Below, in pieces: positions 12,314 to 24,816 of a stretch of 64,000 nt of DNA; the stretch's first letter is position 1, and each line of letters begins with the position of its first letter. The position numbers and the translations under genes were made by a program. The notes under the pieces are model-generated. The model was not told the origin of the DNA and made no database searches. It was given only the letters and a program-made list of their open reading frames with translations. The DNA comes from Erigeron canadensis (taxonomy: Eukaryota; Streptophyta; Magnoliopsida; Asterales; Asteraceae), in the NCBI RefSeq assembly GCF_010389155.1, contig NC_057769.1, positions 10,292,735 to 10,356,734 of the forward strand, written 5' to 3'.

Positions 12314-12937
12314 ATGCCTAGTAGTAGTAGCCCTGAATTATTTCCTCAAAAATCCCTCAAGATCAAACAAGATGATAAATTCTTCTCTAGACTTTTATCC
12401 AAAGAGAATTCTACAGCAAATCCATCCTTTAGAGTCTACTATGGAAATGTTTCAAGTTCAGTCCCTTTTACTTGGGAAATTCAACCTGGTACCCCAAAAC
12501 ACAAATTTTCTGACAATTCAGTCCCTCCACTCACCCCACCTCCATCTTACTACATCTCAAACCTTGATGATCATCAAAACATACCCACAAAGAGAAAATA
12601 CTTACAAAGATCCAAGCTCATTTACAAGCTCTTATTGAACATGAATCTCATCAAGAAAGGACACGTGGCGTCATCCTCCTCACCCTCCTCTCTATCTTCT
12701 TCTTCATGGTCGACTTCTTCGTTTAGTAGTAAAGGATATGGATCAAAACGACGTCGTTTCACTAGCTTTGGCTCTTCATTTGATGATGGACATTTGTATA
12801 GTAGTGGTGGTGGATCTCCTGATTCAGTGATGTGTTTTGGGAGGAACAATGGAGATAGTAACAATAATGGAAATTCATACACAACTGGGATCATGAAGAA
12901 AGCTTTTTTATCTATTGTGGGTCGTAGATCTGGTTAA
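12314..12937 (+). CDS. DUF688-like plant protein, single exon
   Basis: The gene encodes 207 residues. Residues 23-31 (FFSRLLSKE) and 39-63 (FRVYYG, then SVPFTWEIQPGTPKH) match the N-terminal signature of a plant-only family annotated as DUF688. A proline-rich segment (about 70-79), a long serine-rich middle (about 115-140) and a short C-terminal block MKKAFLSIVGRRSG follow. There is no signal peptide or membrane segment. The protein is small, basic and probably disordered. The molecular function of the family is unknown, and I do not assign one. The start is the first ATG after a pyrimidine-rich leader and precedes the conserved block. Confidence 0.8.
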   Translation: MPSSSSPELFPQKSLKIKQDDKFFSRLLSKENSTANPSFRVYYGNVSSSVPFTWEIQPGTPKHKFSDNSVPPLTPPPSYYISNLDDHQNIPTKRKYLQRSKLIYKLLLNMNLIKKGHVASSSSPSSLSSSSWSTSSFSSKGYGSKRRRFTSFGSSFDDGHLYSSGGGSPDSVMCFGRNNGDSNNNGNSYTTGIMKKAFLSIVGRRSG

Positions 12938-14125
12938 TAAATACATCAAGTATACCATGCAAAAAAAAGGCTTTCGTGGCTCGTCAGTGATCTAAATTTG
13001 CAGTTAAAAAAAAAAAAAAAAAAAAACACTTCTAAGGGGCGGTTTGAATCCTTGATCAATTCCTTCTTTCATTTTATTTATGTTTTTCTTTAAACAAAGT
13101 CTTGTATCATGGACTAGAAAAAGTTTTCTGCAAATTGTTAGGATGTTTTGGGGTGTTTGTTGTGTATATGTAGTGATCTCTACTACATAAAATAGGAATA
13201 ATTGCATTTCACAATTTAGTGAAAATTATTGAAATGTAAATGATGTTTGTTAACTCTTCGATCATCTTAATTTTGAAATTGCTTTATGGGTTCTGTTACT
13301 TGCATATATGTTTTCTTTTATCTGGTTATCTTGATTTCGATTTTCTGTAATGACTTTTTTGTGTTTAATTCGTAAGGTTTTTGAAATTTAACTGTGAAAT
13401 ACTGTATTATATAATAATTTATGATAATCTATTATATACAAGCATTTTTTTCAAAAACAATTATATAGTACTTGTATATTATTTTATTATATTATATTTT
13501 ACTTGTATATATTATATATCATATGATCATATCATATATATCATGCATGTTATATTATTATTATATTTATATAAAACTCCAAGTATAACATTAACAATTT
13601 TTTAACATACGTAGATGAAAAAGACAGGCCAATTTTTATAATTTTCCCAAGGCTTTATCCTAAAGTGGCAAATCTTTATATTAAGATTTATGGAAATAAT
13701 ATTCTTACAACATATTTTTGTCATCTACAACAATACATGCATTATGCAGTTGTATTTTGTGCATAAAAATTTATACATTCATTGTAGATAGAAAAAAAAA
13801 TATCACTTCCCTAAGATTTAAAGGTCTGCTAACATTCGCTTCTATATATGTTTTATTGTTTAGAAAGTGTCAGTAAAAGAATATCTGTTTAAATCTGAAA
13901 TCGCATTTAACAAACATTAGATTTTCAATAATGGTTGCAATTATTCCTGTATACTAAACAGCAAAAGAAATGCTAGTCTTACACATTACATAAAATTTTT
14001 TTTATAAACACGTGTCATATACGAGGTGGTCTAATCAGTAAAAATAAAACAAAAAATAGAAGATATAAACATTATCTAACTGATGTAATGTCTTAATTTG
14101 TAAAACTCTTGTTTGTATAGTGTTC
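12938..14125. other. Intergenic DNA
   Basis: An A-run of about 20 lies at 13006-13026 in the probable 3' flank of the preceding gene. The rest is very AT-rich, including 13400-13600, and holds no supported gene. Confidence 0.45.
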
Positions 14126-14141
14126 ATAATTCTAGTAACTT

Positions 14142-14324
14142 AACCAACTCTTCGTTGAAGAGTTGGCCACCAGCTACCACTTTCTATGAGCAACCTAGGT
14201 TCGAATCTTGCTAGAAGCAGAATTGAATTTAAATGGTTGAATTACCTTGACACTATCCCTGCTGGAGGTTATGTGGGTATCAATTCAGTACATGGGATCA
14301 AACGGTTCCTATCAATCTACCGTT
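14142..14324 (+). mobile_element. tRNA-type SINE, copy 1
   Basis: The 183-bp body is flanked by a perfect 16-bp target duplication, ATAATTCTAGTAACTT (14126-14141 and 14325-14340). It carries a clear RNA polymerase III B box, GGTTCGAAT, near 14198, and a degenerate A box (TTGGCCACCAGC) about 35 bp upstream. It starts AACCAACTCTTCG and ends CAATCTACCGTT, without a poly(A) tail. A second copy is at 44166. Confidence 0.9.
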
Positions 14325-14340
14325 ATAATTCTAGTAACTT

Positions 14341-15031
14341 TCAATTAAATAAACGTAAGAGTTAGATGAAATAAAATTCTTAAACCTTATTTTCTTAATT
14401 TCCATGGGGCCAGGCCCATTTAATTTGTAATTTAATTGTTTTTTAAACTATTTTTAGAAACAATAATGATGTGTGATGTCTACAAATTTTTTAAAAATGT
14501 TTTTATTCTATTTATGATGTCATATTTGGTTAATAATCTTTTTAAAATTATTATATTATATTATATAAATAAAAAAGAATTGTGATAACATAAGAGTTTT
14601 AAAATTTATGTACTCTCATGCATCTTTTTAATTAATTATAACATCATCATATTAATTTTATAATATCCTTCTTTTTATAAATATATCTCATTAATATAAA
14701 TTTTTATTAAATGTTTACACTATTATGTAAGTTTTTAATCACCTTAATTTTTCGTTATAATAGGCAGAAAACTATAGTTCTTTTTGGATAGGTTTTACTT
14801 TTTTGTTTTTATCATCCGTATGTGTTTCAACATGTGTCTACAGCTGCACATGTTCTGTTTCCCTTTAGTTTCGTTATCTACATAATAACTTATTATAATC
14901 TTTCAATTTATTTAACGTTGTTATTATACATTTTAACATGATAATATATTTTAAAACTACCTGGATATAATTCAGTTAATTTGTAAAGCGTTTATAAATT
15001 AACCCGGGTTAAACCCGGGGTGATTAGCTAG
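14341..15031 (+). mobile_element. Helitron 3' end (left border not found)
   Basis: The right terminus has the Helitron 3' form. A hairpin, CCCGGGTTAAACCCGGG at 15003-15019, lies about 10 bp before CTAG at 15028-15031, and a T follows. The same ending is found at 47902-47931. I cannot locate the matching 5' TC end, so the left border given is only the limit of unassigned sequence after the SINE. Confidence 0.5.
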
Positions 15032-15210
15032 TTGATTATTAAATTTGGAATGGATGTATAGTGATGAATGTGTGTGGCTAATTAAGTACAATTACGTACC
15101 ACCCAAATTTATTAGAGTCATTTCTCTTTATGAAAATAAAATGTTCATTGGTTGTGCTATTTAGCGAGTTTACACGTTCATAGTATGTGATGTGTATGAA
15201 CTAATGTGAC

Positions 15211-15245
<35 letters not shown>

Positions 15246-16617
15246 TATATAGCCACATTATTTTTACTGAATTTTTAAATATTGTTGGTATTATATATTC
15301 ATTCGGGTAACCTTGACCAAAAAACAAAATGTTAATTAACATGACGAAAACTAAATGTTATGCACTTATGCATAAATCATTCTTGTTTCCCCTATTACAC
15401 ATTCTTCTAGATTAGCAAAGGTACTATAATTAATGCCCATTTCTACTTAATTTTGACATTTTGTCTCAAATATTTGCACGTCTATATAATGGAAGTTTTA
15501 TTCGTTATAATTAATTTCTAACATCCAACCATTCTTTTTACTTTTACAAATTTGAGTTTTCAATTGCTCTAAATTAAAGCCTCGTAAAAGCATGTCTATT
15601 CAAGTAAGTAACATCTCACCTCCTCCATATTCGCCTATTCTGATTGAGTACGGTTGTTATAGTAATTGTACTTGTTCAATTGCCTTGCATTTTCATCTTG
15701 TCTGTGGTTTGACTCGGGTTGGTTCAAGCTTTGACTCTACAAGACCTAGCCAAGGCCCAAGACTTTGTGACTTCCCTTTACTATTAGTACACTCGCTTCA
15801 TCTTGCATCTTCCATATAATCCTCATGTATTAAGTGTTTTTTTTTATTTTTTTGTTTTTTTTTATAGTTGGTTACAAATTTCTCACAAATCAGGCATTGG
15901 CTAAATCTATCTACTGTATATATGAAGATTAATTGTTAATTCATTTCTTAAACTAGGTGGCGGAAACGGTAATGTAAATTTTGAGAATACTTTGACTTTC
16001 GGATGGATTTTAAAAAATAGGATAAATAATAGTAAATAAATACGAATGAATAAACTAAAAACAAAAGATATAACACAAGACTTAATTATTTAGTCATCTT
16101 TATATAAAGATAGGACGAAGTAGAGAAAAAGTAAGAAGTACGTATGCAATGAGTGTAATTAAATACTACAACTATAAAAACTACTATTTAATTCTAATTC
16201 TAAAAAACTATTTTTTAGACTTGAAGAATATATCTAAACTTGGAATTGTTTGTTAAGAGGAGAGAGCCGAAAGAGAGATCACTGCGAGATGGGCGCGAGC
16301 TGGAGGGAGTTGGGCGAGCTTCGGATGCAAGTGAGGCGAGCTGGGTTGAGCGAGAATGGAACTCACTGCGGGTTGGGAACGACAGGGAACGACAGGGACC
16401 AAAAGTGTAAGTATTCCAAATGGTCATGTGACTGTTGGAGGACCTGTGGTGTAAAAATGGACGCTCCAGGGACTAAAAGTGATAAGTCTGGGAAACTTTT
16501 TTTTGTTTTTAAATTTCTATATATAGGGTCGAACTTATTATACCAAAAACACAACCCAACACCATTTTTACTCTATATTTCTCATTTTAAACACAAATAT
16601 TAACATATTTTCATCAT
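15032..16617. other. Intergenic DNA and 5' part of a Harbinger element
   Basis: A TA/CA microsatellite lies at about 15211-15250. The segment 16250-16480 is more GC-rich than its surroundings and runs directly into the transposase pseudogene, so it is probably the 5' part of that element. Its terminal repeat was not resolved. Confidence 0.4.
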
Positions 16618-17880
16618 ATGGATCCATTATCTTCATCATCATCATCGTCTGAAGAAATTTCTTCGGCTTCGGAATTTTCAATTCCTTTGTCGTTTCCAAA
16701 TTTATCCACGGGTAGTAGCCTACCTTTTTTGCAAAATGTTCTTGACGCGGTTGAAGACGACACGACAAGCTCAACTGAAACGCACGCCTACATCGAGCGG
16801 TTTCGGGAACGAGCTCACGAAACGCTTATGCGCGACTACTTTGTTGAAAACTCAAAGTTTGGCCCGGTTTGGTTTCGTGAAATATTTCGAATGAGTCAAA
16901 GGTTGTTTTTAAAAATTGTTACTGAAAGTGAGCAACGGTTCGTTTACTTTCAACAACGTCTAGATCGGTCAGGGAGAAAGAGTTTAGCTGCCATACAAAA
17001 ATGCACATCCGCGGTGGAACAACTCGGAACGGGCAACCCTCCAGATAACTTTGATGACTACTTGTGCATGGCAGCAAAAACTTATTGCCAAAGCCTTGAT
17101 CATTTTTGCAGCGCGGTCATCGAGTTATATCGTGACGAGTACTTATGTAGGCCGACTAGTCATGATGTTGCCCGGTTGTACGAAGCGCATGAACGGAGAC
17201 ACAAGATTCCGGGAAATGCTAGGAAGTCTTGATTGTACGCATTTTGTTTAGAGAAATTGTCCTAAAGCGTTGAAGGGACAATACAAGAGAGGTGATCATC
17301 CATATCCAACGGTCACGCTTGAAGCCATTGCTTCTCAATACTTGTGGATTTGGCATGCTTTTTTTGGTCCTCCAGGGTCGCTCAACGATATCAATGTCTT
17401 GAATCAATCGACTTTGTATATGAGGGAGCGAAATTCAACGGCTCCCGACTCGTCTTTTACCGTAAACGACCGTCGTTACAAACGGGGATACTATCTTACC
17501 GATGGAATCTATCCTAGGTGGGCGACTCATGTCAAGGCAATGCCATATCCAACTGAAACAAATGACAAGAAGTTCAATAAAGTTCAAGAATCGGCAAGAA
17601 AGGATGTGGAGCGAGCGTTTGGTCTTTTGAAAGGAAAATGGGGGATTTTGAGTCGGCCAACGCGAGCGATTATGGTTGACAAGATTACTAACATTGTGCA
17701 CGCGTGTACTATAGGGGAGTTCAAGTGGTTTTTAACCACGATGCAATGGATGAGATAGAAGATGAAAAAGTTTATCATCGTCTTCGATATGATCTTACAG
17801 AGCACGTTGGGAGACTAAATTTATCCCATCTCGACGACCCGGCGACTCAACCAACACTGATTGCCGATTTATTTATTTAG
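16618..17880 (+). pseudogene. PIF/Harbinger transposase (ALP1-like DDE nuclease), broken
   Basis: The reading frame starts [13 protein letters not shown]. It has the family's N-terminal region ([26 protein letters not shown]) and then the DDE_Tnp_4 core. Catalytic-site motifs are all visible: LDCTH, the first Asp, after 17230; [11 protein letters not shown], the second Asp, near 17390; and [13 protein letters not shown], the Glu, near 17615. Lesions are one extra A within 17214-17216, an in-frame TAG at 17249-17251 where the family usually has Trp, and a second frame change near 17712. After that change the C-terminal part ([16 protein letters not shown]...) continues to a stop at 17880. The few lesions imply a fairly recent loss. 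No Myb-like companion frame of the Harbinger type was found. Confidence 0.85.
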
Positions 17881-18518
17881 TTTTTTTATATTTCGTAATA
17901 AAATATTTGTGTTTTTATTTTATATAAATTTTTAATATCTAAATGAAATGTATGTGTTTTCTTTATATATATGGTAAGTTATATTTAAAAGGGTTAATTA
18001 TGTAAAGTTTATAAATGTTAAGGATAAATTATTAAAATGTGAAAAAAAAATTGGAAGTTTCGGTTGTCACTAAAAAAAGGTTGAAAAAAGGTTAAAAAAA
18101 GGTTGGAGGGTTAAATTGAGGTGGAAGAATTTGATTGATTGTTTGAAAGGAGATGGGAGAATTAAACTCTCCACTCCGTCCACCCTTATAATTTGGGTAA
18201 TTGACTCATTGGTAAATTTCAAATGAGCGTAAAAAGAATGAATGAAAATTTCAGTTGAATAGTGAAAAGCAGTTGATCTTAAACAGATCTAATGCCTGTT
18301 GGCTTGATGTACAGTATATAATGTATAAACTAAAAGACATAATGAGCTAGTTGAATACGATTTTTTCACACTGTTTAGACCACTTTGGACATTTCATTCT
18401 TACATAGGAATCCATTAATATGAGTGTGAATGTTCTTTTAAATTTTTCTCATTTTGTTACTTTTATGTATCAAACTTAATTTTAAGATCTTATGTAACAA
18501 CTTTTAGTTTTTACATTG
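17881..18518. other. 3' flank of the Harbinger element
   Basis: No gene. The triple word AAAAAAGGTT is repeated at 18071-18105, followed by a stretch ending near CTCCACTCCGTCCACCC at 18169-18185 that may be the 3' terminal region of the transposon. I could not pair it with a 5' end. Confidence 0.4.
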
Positions 18519-18805
18519 GGCGCTTTTAGTTTACATAATGTTTTTGTAAGGAATGAAATCTTATAACGGAATTAGATTCTGAAGGAATGGAATTTGATGA
18601 AATATTTTTTGTTTTCATAAAGTTCAAGAGAATGAAGGAATCAAATTTCATCCAATAACCCATGGATTGGAGATTCCATCATTTGATGGAATGTTTACAT
18701 TCCAATGGAATGAAATTTCATCATCTTTTGACAACCAAACGTACCACGAAATGGAATTGAATTCCAATTCCATCAGATTCCATCAGAATCTGTGAACTAA
18801 CGCGC
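18519..18805. mobile_element. MITE-like element rich in GGAAT/ATTCC words
   Basis: Ends are related in inverted orientation: left GGCGCTTTTAGTTTACA, right reverse-complemented GCGCGTTAGTTCACAG. The interior is a partial palindrome of GGAATGGAATTTGATG-type words. No clear target duplication was found, so the borders are approximate. Confidence 0.55.
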
Positions 18806-21636
18806 TTCCCTCTTGACTCAAGAACATGCATGTTGACTTATGATACATTAGCCGTATAAGTTGTCAAGTTAATGATTCACAACACATATAAAAATTCACA
18901 CACGTAAAACATCAATAGTTGATTTCATAATTAGATATTTTAAGATATATTATACTTTTAAAGGTAAATATCTTAACTAATATTGATACTGAATTACAGA
19001 TTCTGCTTTGATTGAAACAAGTCCCTGGGCCAACTATATATTTAATGCAAAGAGGAAGATTGTTGGGGGGTGCTTTCTAATTAAATTGGGCTGATTGTGT
19101 CGTTTTTTTATTGTTTGTTTCTTGTGTTCCTATTAATGCTTGTGGAGACAGAGGGAGAGTCTTCAAAATTTAAAGCCTCATTGTGTCGGTGGTACAAATG
19201 AAAGTAGATATATATATGCTCTGAAACACGTTTGAAAAATATTATGTCAATCAACAATTGGGGTGACGGACATGGGTTGGACGAAAAATCCAAAACAATG
19301 TAACATTATACAATAGTCATGAAAAGGAAAAATCCAAAAATCGATAAAATTTAAGACATGAATACTCAAAATTATAGATATAACATGAATACTCAAAGTT
19401 TTAAAATATATACGAGTTTCAAATTATTCCTTTTAGTCTTCCATATATATTAAATCTTTTATCAAACCCTGACTTCGGGTCGTACACAAAAGTCGGGTTT
19501 TGGTCGACCCGAACTCTAATTGGGTTTGGTCAACGAGACTAGAAATCGGGTTTGACCAAATGTGAACTGGTTTGAAACCGGTTTTTGGTCAAAGGTGAAC
19601 CGTTTTTTTATTTGCCTAAAACGGAGCCTGACCCGATATCTACCTGATTTTGAAACCCAAAACCGAAACCGGTTTCAAACCGTTGGGTTTTGCAGAACTC
19701 GAACCGGATTTGGTTAAGCCTGCGTTTAACCCGGTTTGGTTTTGTTTTTTCCAATGTTGTTTAAAGAAACTAGTTTTTATGTACACCATTATATTTTAGA
19801 TTATGTTCAAGATATAATCACATATATAAATAGTTTAAATATTAAAATTAGAAATTAATCACCTTTAATTTCTAAATGGATATTGGGACACATGTTTTTG
19901 GTATACTATTGTTGATGCGTATTAACTAGTTGGAAAAAAAAAAGCACACTAAAAGTCAACGTGATGGAAAATAGAACAAGATTGGTTACGTCCAGATAGT
20001 AGGAAATTAATCATCAAAAGAAAGTAACTGATTAAAGGCGACAAAGCGATTCCTACGAAAAATCTGTTTACGATGCTGCCAAAGATCACTTCCATAAATA
20101 AATAGGAAGACGGTCTATCTACGAGTCCTATTGACATGAACTTAAAATTTAGCTGAAGGTTTGAACTGACAAAGGTACTATTATATGGGCCAAAAATGAT
20201 TTTTTCGTGAGAACCCATACGGCCATACCCATCAAGAAGTGTCAAAACTTTAATTGAATCAAGTGATCAGCCAAACATTTTCACAAAACAATATTAACCC
20301 ATTTTCACCAATAAATTACTACATCACGACAAACACATTAAAGAGACCCACTCACTTATCCGGCCATTAATAAAGGTATGTTTCATACCACTACGTGTGA
20401 ATATGTCTATGTTAACTTATGTGTATACACTATGTGTTTTTTGTACGGATATAATTCCATAATACTACGTTGTCGAAATTTCAAAATTTATTCTAAATGA
20501 GTGCAAATGGCATTGGTTTAAATAATTCATTCCAAGTGTCGGTAGCCATTTCAGAAGGCGTTTAAGCATGTCCCCCAAACAACGAGGTCTGATTATTCTT
20601 ACGGATATTATTTATTAAAAACTAATTAATATAAAACGACATCACTTATGAAAGATCTCTTTTAAGTTTATTTTATAAGATTCTAATTCTAATTCTAATA
20701 AAACAGTGGTCGATAGAAAAGAAGAATTTGGGTGACCACCATATATATCCATCAAAAAGATTACGACATGAAAAAGATATCCAATCAATCAAAATTTATT
20801 ATAGACAATTAAGTGAAAAATTGATATCTAATTAATTTCTTGAGTTATGTCTGCATACAAATAGCCCAATCCATTTTGATGATCAAGAATGTGAACTACA
20901 CGTTTATTCATTTAACTACTAGTCATGTATTTGACTATTATTTGGTCTTTGAATGATGCATTATTGCATATTTGTGTTTAATTTAGTGATCATTTGATAA
21001 TATAGAGTTTCGATTATATGTTTCTATAATTTGGTACCGACTTATTTTGGTTTCTTGTTTGCTCTTTAATCTGATTTGGTGATGTCTCATTACTTCAGTT
21101 TGTCCTGATTACGAGTTCACGACGAAGGATACTTGAGAACTTTCGGTTGCTATATACACCCTTAATTTTAGTGGCGATAGATCTAATTTCGTAATCTATG
21201 AACAAATAGAGATCCGTAAATCTAATATGAGAGTAAATAACCAAATTCAAAAGATAGTTATACCCCGGTAACACTATTCACTTTAAATTTACTTTGACGA
21301 TTGATATAAAAGGATGATGCATATGTAATAGAGATAATACTATGTTTAGTCATTTAATGGTGTTAGATGTAAAACGATAAATAAATAACTTTACAATGCT
21401 TAAAGTTTAAGAATTATAATAGGAAACATGTTACTCATAATATTTCACATGTGGTAGATGAGATATGCTTGATAAACACATGTGAGATATGTTTCCTTAT
21501 TATATATACTTTCAAGTTTCAACAGTTCATATGAAAAGTAAAAATAGACACAGCATTAGAAATTCCTTGATTTTACACAAATTTAGCTTTGACATACACA
21601 TCTATCTATATCTATACTTCTGTATCTATATCTATA
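18806..21636. other. Intergenic DNA with a CCGGTTT-rich patch
   Basis: No gene is supported. Positions 19490-19750 are dense in CGGGTT, AACCGG and GGTTTG words like the interiors of the hAT-like elements elsewhere in this window, but no terminal repeats or target duplication could be fixed. The rest is AT-rich and featureless to me. Confidence 0.45.
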
Positions 21637-21887
21637 TCTAAACTATATTATACAAAATAATAGCCCTATGTTGAAAGTTACATGAGAAAATGTCTAAAGT
21701 ACCCTTAACGATTATATTACACTATTAGTCTTTTATCTTTTAAAATATCTCTATTAACCTTTTACATCAATTACCCTTACATCAATAATCTACACCGCTC
21801 GACGCCCCCTCTACCAGCAATAGTCTTCCTCCACCACCACACCATCGCCATCATGAATAACGCCGCATTGTGTGGGTACCGTACTAG
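21637..21887 (+). mobile_element. Small non-autonomous Helitron
   Basis: The 5' end TCTAAACTATATTATACAAA follows an A, and the element ends in CTAG (21884-21887) before a T, so both ends fit the A|T insertion rule. Before the 3' end is a CCACC-rich tract and GCATTGTGTGGGTACC. The early word GTTGAAAGTTACATGA recurs at 49917, in a related element ending at 50198. It is 251 bp and non-coding. Confidence 0.7.
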
Positions 21888-22627
21888 TAAATCCAAAACT
21901 ACTTGTGCAATTTTCTAATACATTGCTATGACAAAAATCTAAGCCTTTTAACACGCTAAACTTATATAAAAAAACATTGAAAAGTAACCCATAAACTGTA
22001 TAGACAAAAACTCGAGAAGCTGAACGAAGCGTAAATAAACAATATATTAGGGGAAGTAATATTTGTACCATAAATTTTGATATATTTATCAAACTATACG
22101 AGCATTATAACATAATGTACAAATAATTAATGCACAATATTGATAAGATAATCAACTTTTTGTTACTAATATCATCTCCCATATATTAGATCTCTTTTAT
22201 ATCACCAATATCAAACAAATGTACTAGTACATTGAACTTCAATGACTGAAGGGGGAGAAAGCAATCATATGATAATAATTTATGTTATCTCATATTCAAA
22301 TGTCTAATGGGACAAGTCCTAAACTTTTAGCCAATAAGCCCAATCATATTTTTAGTCCATCAACCTTAAGTTTCTCTGATAGCCCATTCAGTTCTAGATT
22401 ACTACAATAATCAAAAATAAAAAAAAAAAAGTTCAGAAGAAATGTCTCAACTTTAAAAAAAAATATAAATAAAGATCCAAAGTCTATGTACAATATTATC
22501 ACAAAGATCAGTACAGATATAAGATACATATATACAGAACATTGGATCTTTTAGATGCAGTGTAGAGTAACTAAAGGCGGAAATCCATTTGGTAAGACAA
22601 TGGAGCGGATATGAACAGAGTGAATGT
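21888..22627. other. Intergenic DNA
   Basis: AT-rich with no gene or repeat border recognised. It ends at the target duplication of the next hAT-like element. Confidence 0.4.
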
Positions 22628-22635
22628 ATATTAAC

Positions 22636-24179
22636 TAGGCCTGGCAAAATGGACGGGGCGGGCGGGTTTGGGTAACGGGTCGAAACGGGTGCGGGTCTAA
22701 GCGGGTCATTTCAAGAATACGGGTCAAGCGGGTGCGGGTCAAAGCGGGTTGGGTGCGGGTTGACCAGCAATATATTTTTTTTCTTTAAAAGTTTTCAAAT
22801 AAGCTATTTTTATTTATTAAATCTGGATTAAGTACTACTAAATTAAATTATTTAATAAATTTTTTGAATACATTTGTTATATGTTCCAGTATTGAAGTAA
22901 AAAAAAGAAGGCAAGAATTTTTCTAGATACAGACACTTTGAGTTAATAATTAAGGGTGTAAAGAATATTTATATATATATTTCTATTAATATTAGAGTAT
23001 ATCTGATCAATATTTATTGGCATATCTCTTTTATTTAAGTAATTAATTAATTAAAGTTTTCATATAAAATAAACCAAGGAAGATATACATACATGTATAT
23101 CATTTTTAGGGTTGTAAACCGTTCGGTTCGGTTAGCTAGAAATTTTGAACCGTTTTTCGGGTTTCGGTTCGGTTCGGTTAGTTAGAAATTTTGAACCGTT
23201 AAGTTCGGTTATCCGAAAATCGGTTACCCGAAAAAGTCGGTTAATTTCGGTTTTATTTTCGGTTAACCATTTATTAAAGTTATGTTAATATAAAGTTTAA
23301 GTTTTAATTACAATAGTCAATTTACATTGCATTAATTAATTTTTTTTTATATATATAATAGTTATTTAACTACATTAATATTTTGTTTTATAAATAAATA
23401 TACATTTTATCTAATTGTGAATTACTTTTTTCTAACGTTTTATTTATACAATGCAAGTTTCTATCTAAGAGTATCATGATTTACTACTTAAAATGTCTTT
23501 TATATGATATTACTAATGTTTTTGATAAATATCTTAAACAAAGTAAACAACTTTTCTTAAAAAGAGTATATATATATAAAAAATTTACTTATAATATTCA
23601 AAATTAATCATTGTGAAAGAAAGTTAGTAAAATTGTTAATATCATAGACAACAAATACATAAATTTAGCTAAAAAGATATGTAAATGATGTATTTATGGA
23701 ATACATATATGTGTAAATATATATATATATATATGATTATATGTAGGTATATATCAAAATTCGGTTCGGTTAACCGCGGGTAATGAATATTGAAAACCGT
23801 AACTAAACCGTTACACTTCGGTTTTTATGTTTTCGGTTTTTTCGGGTTTCGGTTTTTTCCGGTTTCGGTTTCGGATCACGCGGTTTAGACCGGTTTTTTG
23901 GTTTTCCGGTTCATTTCTTACGCCCCTAATCATTTTGGTTGATATCTCTACGACGCTATCTCACATTCTCACACACACCCACTACCATGCCCGAATTAAC
24001 TTACCCGCTCAATTATTATCACAGACCCGCTAGACCCGCTTAATCAATTTAATATTTTTAAGCCTTATAACTAAGACCCGCTCAGTTAAACTTTGATATG
24101 CCCAATTATACCCATTCAATAGAATAAATTACCCAATAAAACCCAATTTAGTTGATATGGGTATGGATTGCCAGGTATA
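22636..24179. mobile_element. hAT-like element (outer), GCGGGT-rich, split by a second one
   Basis: Perfect 8-bp target duplications ATATTAAC lie at 22628-22635 and 24180-24187. The ends are TAGGCCTGGCAAAATGG and, reverse-complemented, TATACCTGGCAATCC. The left arm is an array of GCGGGT/ACGGGTC words, and the right arm carries their complements (AGACCCGCT). Removing the nested element at 23107-23928 and its extra 8 bp leaves about 714 bp. It is non-coding. Confidence 0.85.
23107..23928. mobile_element. hAT-like element (inner), TTCGGTT-rich
   Basis: Perfect 8-bp target duplications ATCATTTT lie at 23099-23106 and 23929-23936. The ends are TAGGGTTGTAAACCG and, reverse-complemented, TAGGGGCGTAAGAAA. 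Both arms are arrays of TTCGGTT and its complement, separated by about 500 bp of AT-rich DNA. It sits within the outer hAT-like element, so it inserted later. Confidence 0.9.
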
Positions 24180-24374
24180 ATATTAACATCCTAGTCTACA
24201 TCCATTTAAATTCGTTTCGTTCATCCATATATCCATAAGTCTTTTTATTCATTTTTTATGTTTTAAACAATCTACGGCTCTACTAATACAACGGAAGACT
24301 GTTTTAGTGTTTTATTTGTCATTCAAATTTTCATTTTACATGCACTTGATATTTCACTTGGTATTAATTGTAGC

Positions 24375-24808
24375 CAAGGTTGTGTAACTCGTGAATCAGG
24401 ATCGGATCGGTGGGGGTGGGGGTTCCAGGACTTTTTAAAAATCGGGTCGGTGAATAGTGAGTCTTTTATTTATAAAATAATAGTTTTTGAAATTATACGT
24501 AAGAAAAATTAAAAAGATATATAAAACTTCAAACTTAAACATAACATAATTTTCAAACTTAAACATAATTGTCTAGAAATACTAGCATATTTGATAAAAG
24601 CTTTATAAAAAAGAAAAAAAAAAGTTTGGCTTTACCCGATCCGTTACAGTCGAGTCTTGACCGATACAACCGAGTCTTGACCAAGTTAACCGGAGTTTGG
24701 AACCCTGATTGGTTTTTCGACCGAGTATGACAAACTCGTATCGTCTATCGACCGATACACGATCCGACGCTGCTGTATCGGTTGTATTAGCCGAGTTTCA
24801 CAACACTG
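24375..24808. mobile_element. hAT-like element with CA..TG-type ends
   Basis: Perfect 8-bp target duplications ATTGTAGC lie at 24367-24374 and 24809-24816. The ends are CAAGGTTGTGTAACTCG and, reverse-complemented, CAGTGTTGTGAAACTCG. The right part (CCGATCCGTTACAG, CGAGTCTTGACC) is shared with the element at about 32857-33378. It is 434 bp and non-coding. Confidence 0.9.
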
Positions 24809-24816
24809 ATTGTAGC

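Noticed and set aside
14160..14210. Possible tRNA gene (B box GGTTCGAAT)
   Set aside because: No cloverleaf or acceptor stem. The sequence is part of a SINE with its own target duplication.
15592..15819. A 75-codon frame starting MSIQVSNISPPPYSP
   Set aside because: No recognisable family, no neighbouring exons with matching phase, and AT-rich non-coding surroundings.
19949..20245. A 98-codon minus-strand frame with hydrophobic segments
   Set aside because: No family similarity that I can recognise and no splice or promoter context. Hydrophobic runs are expected by chance in AT-rich DNA.
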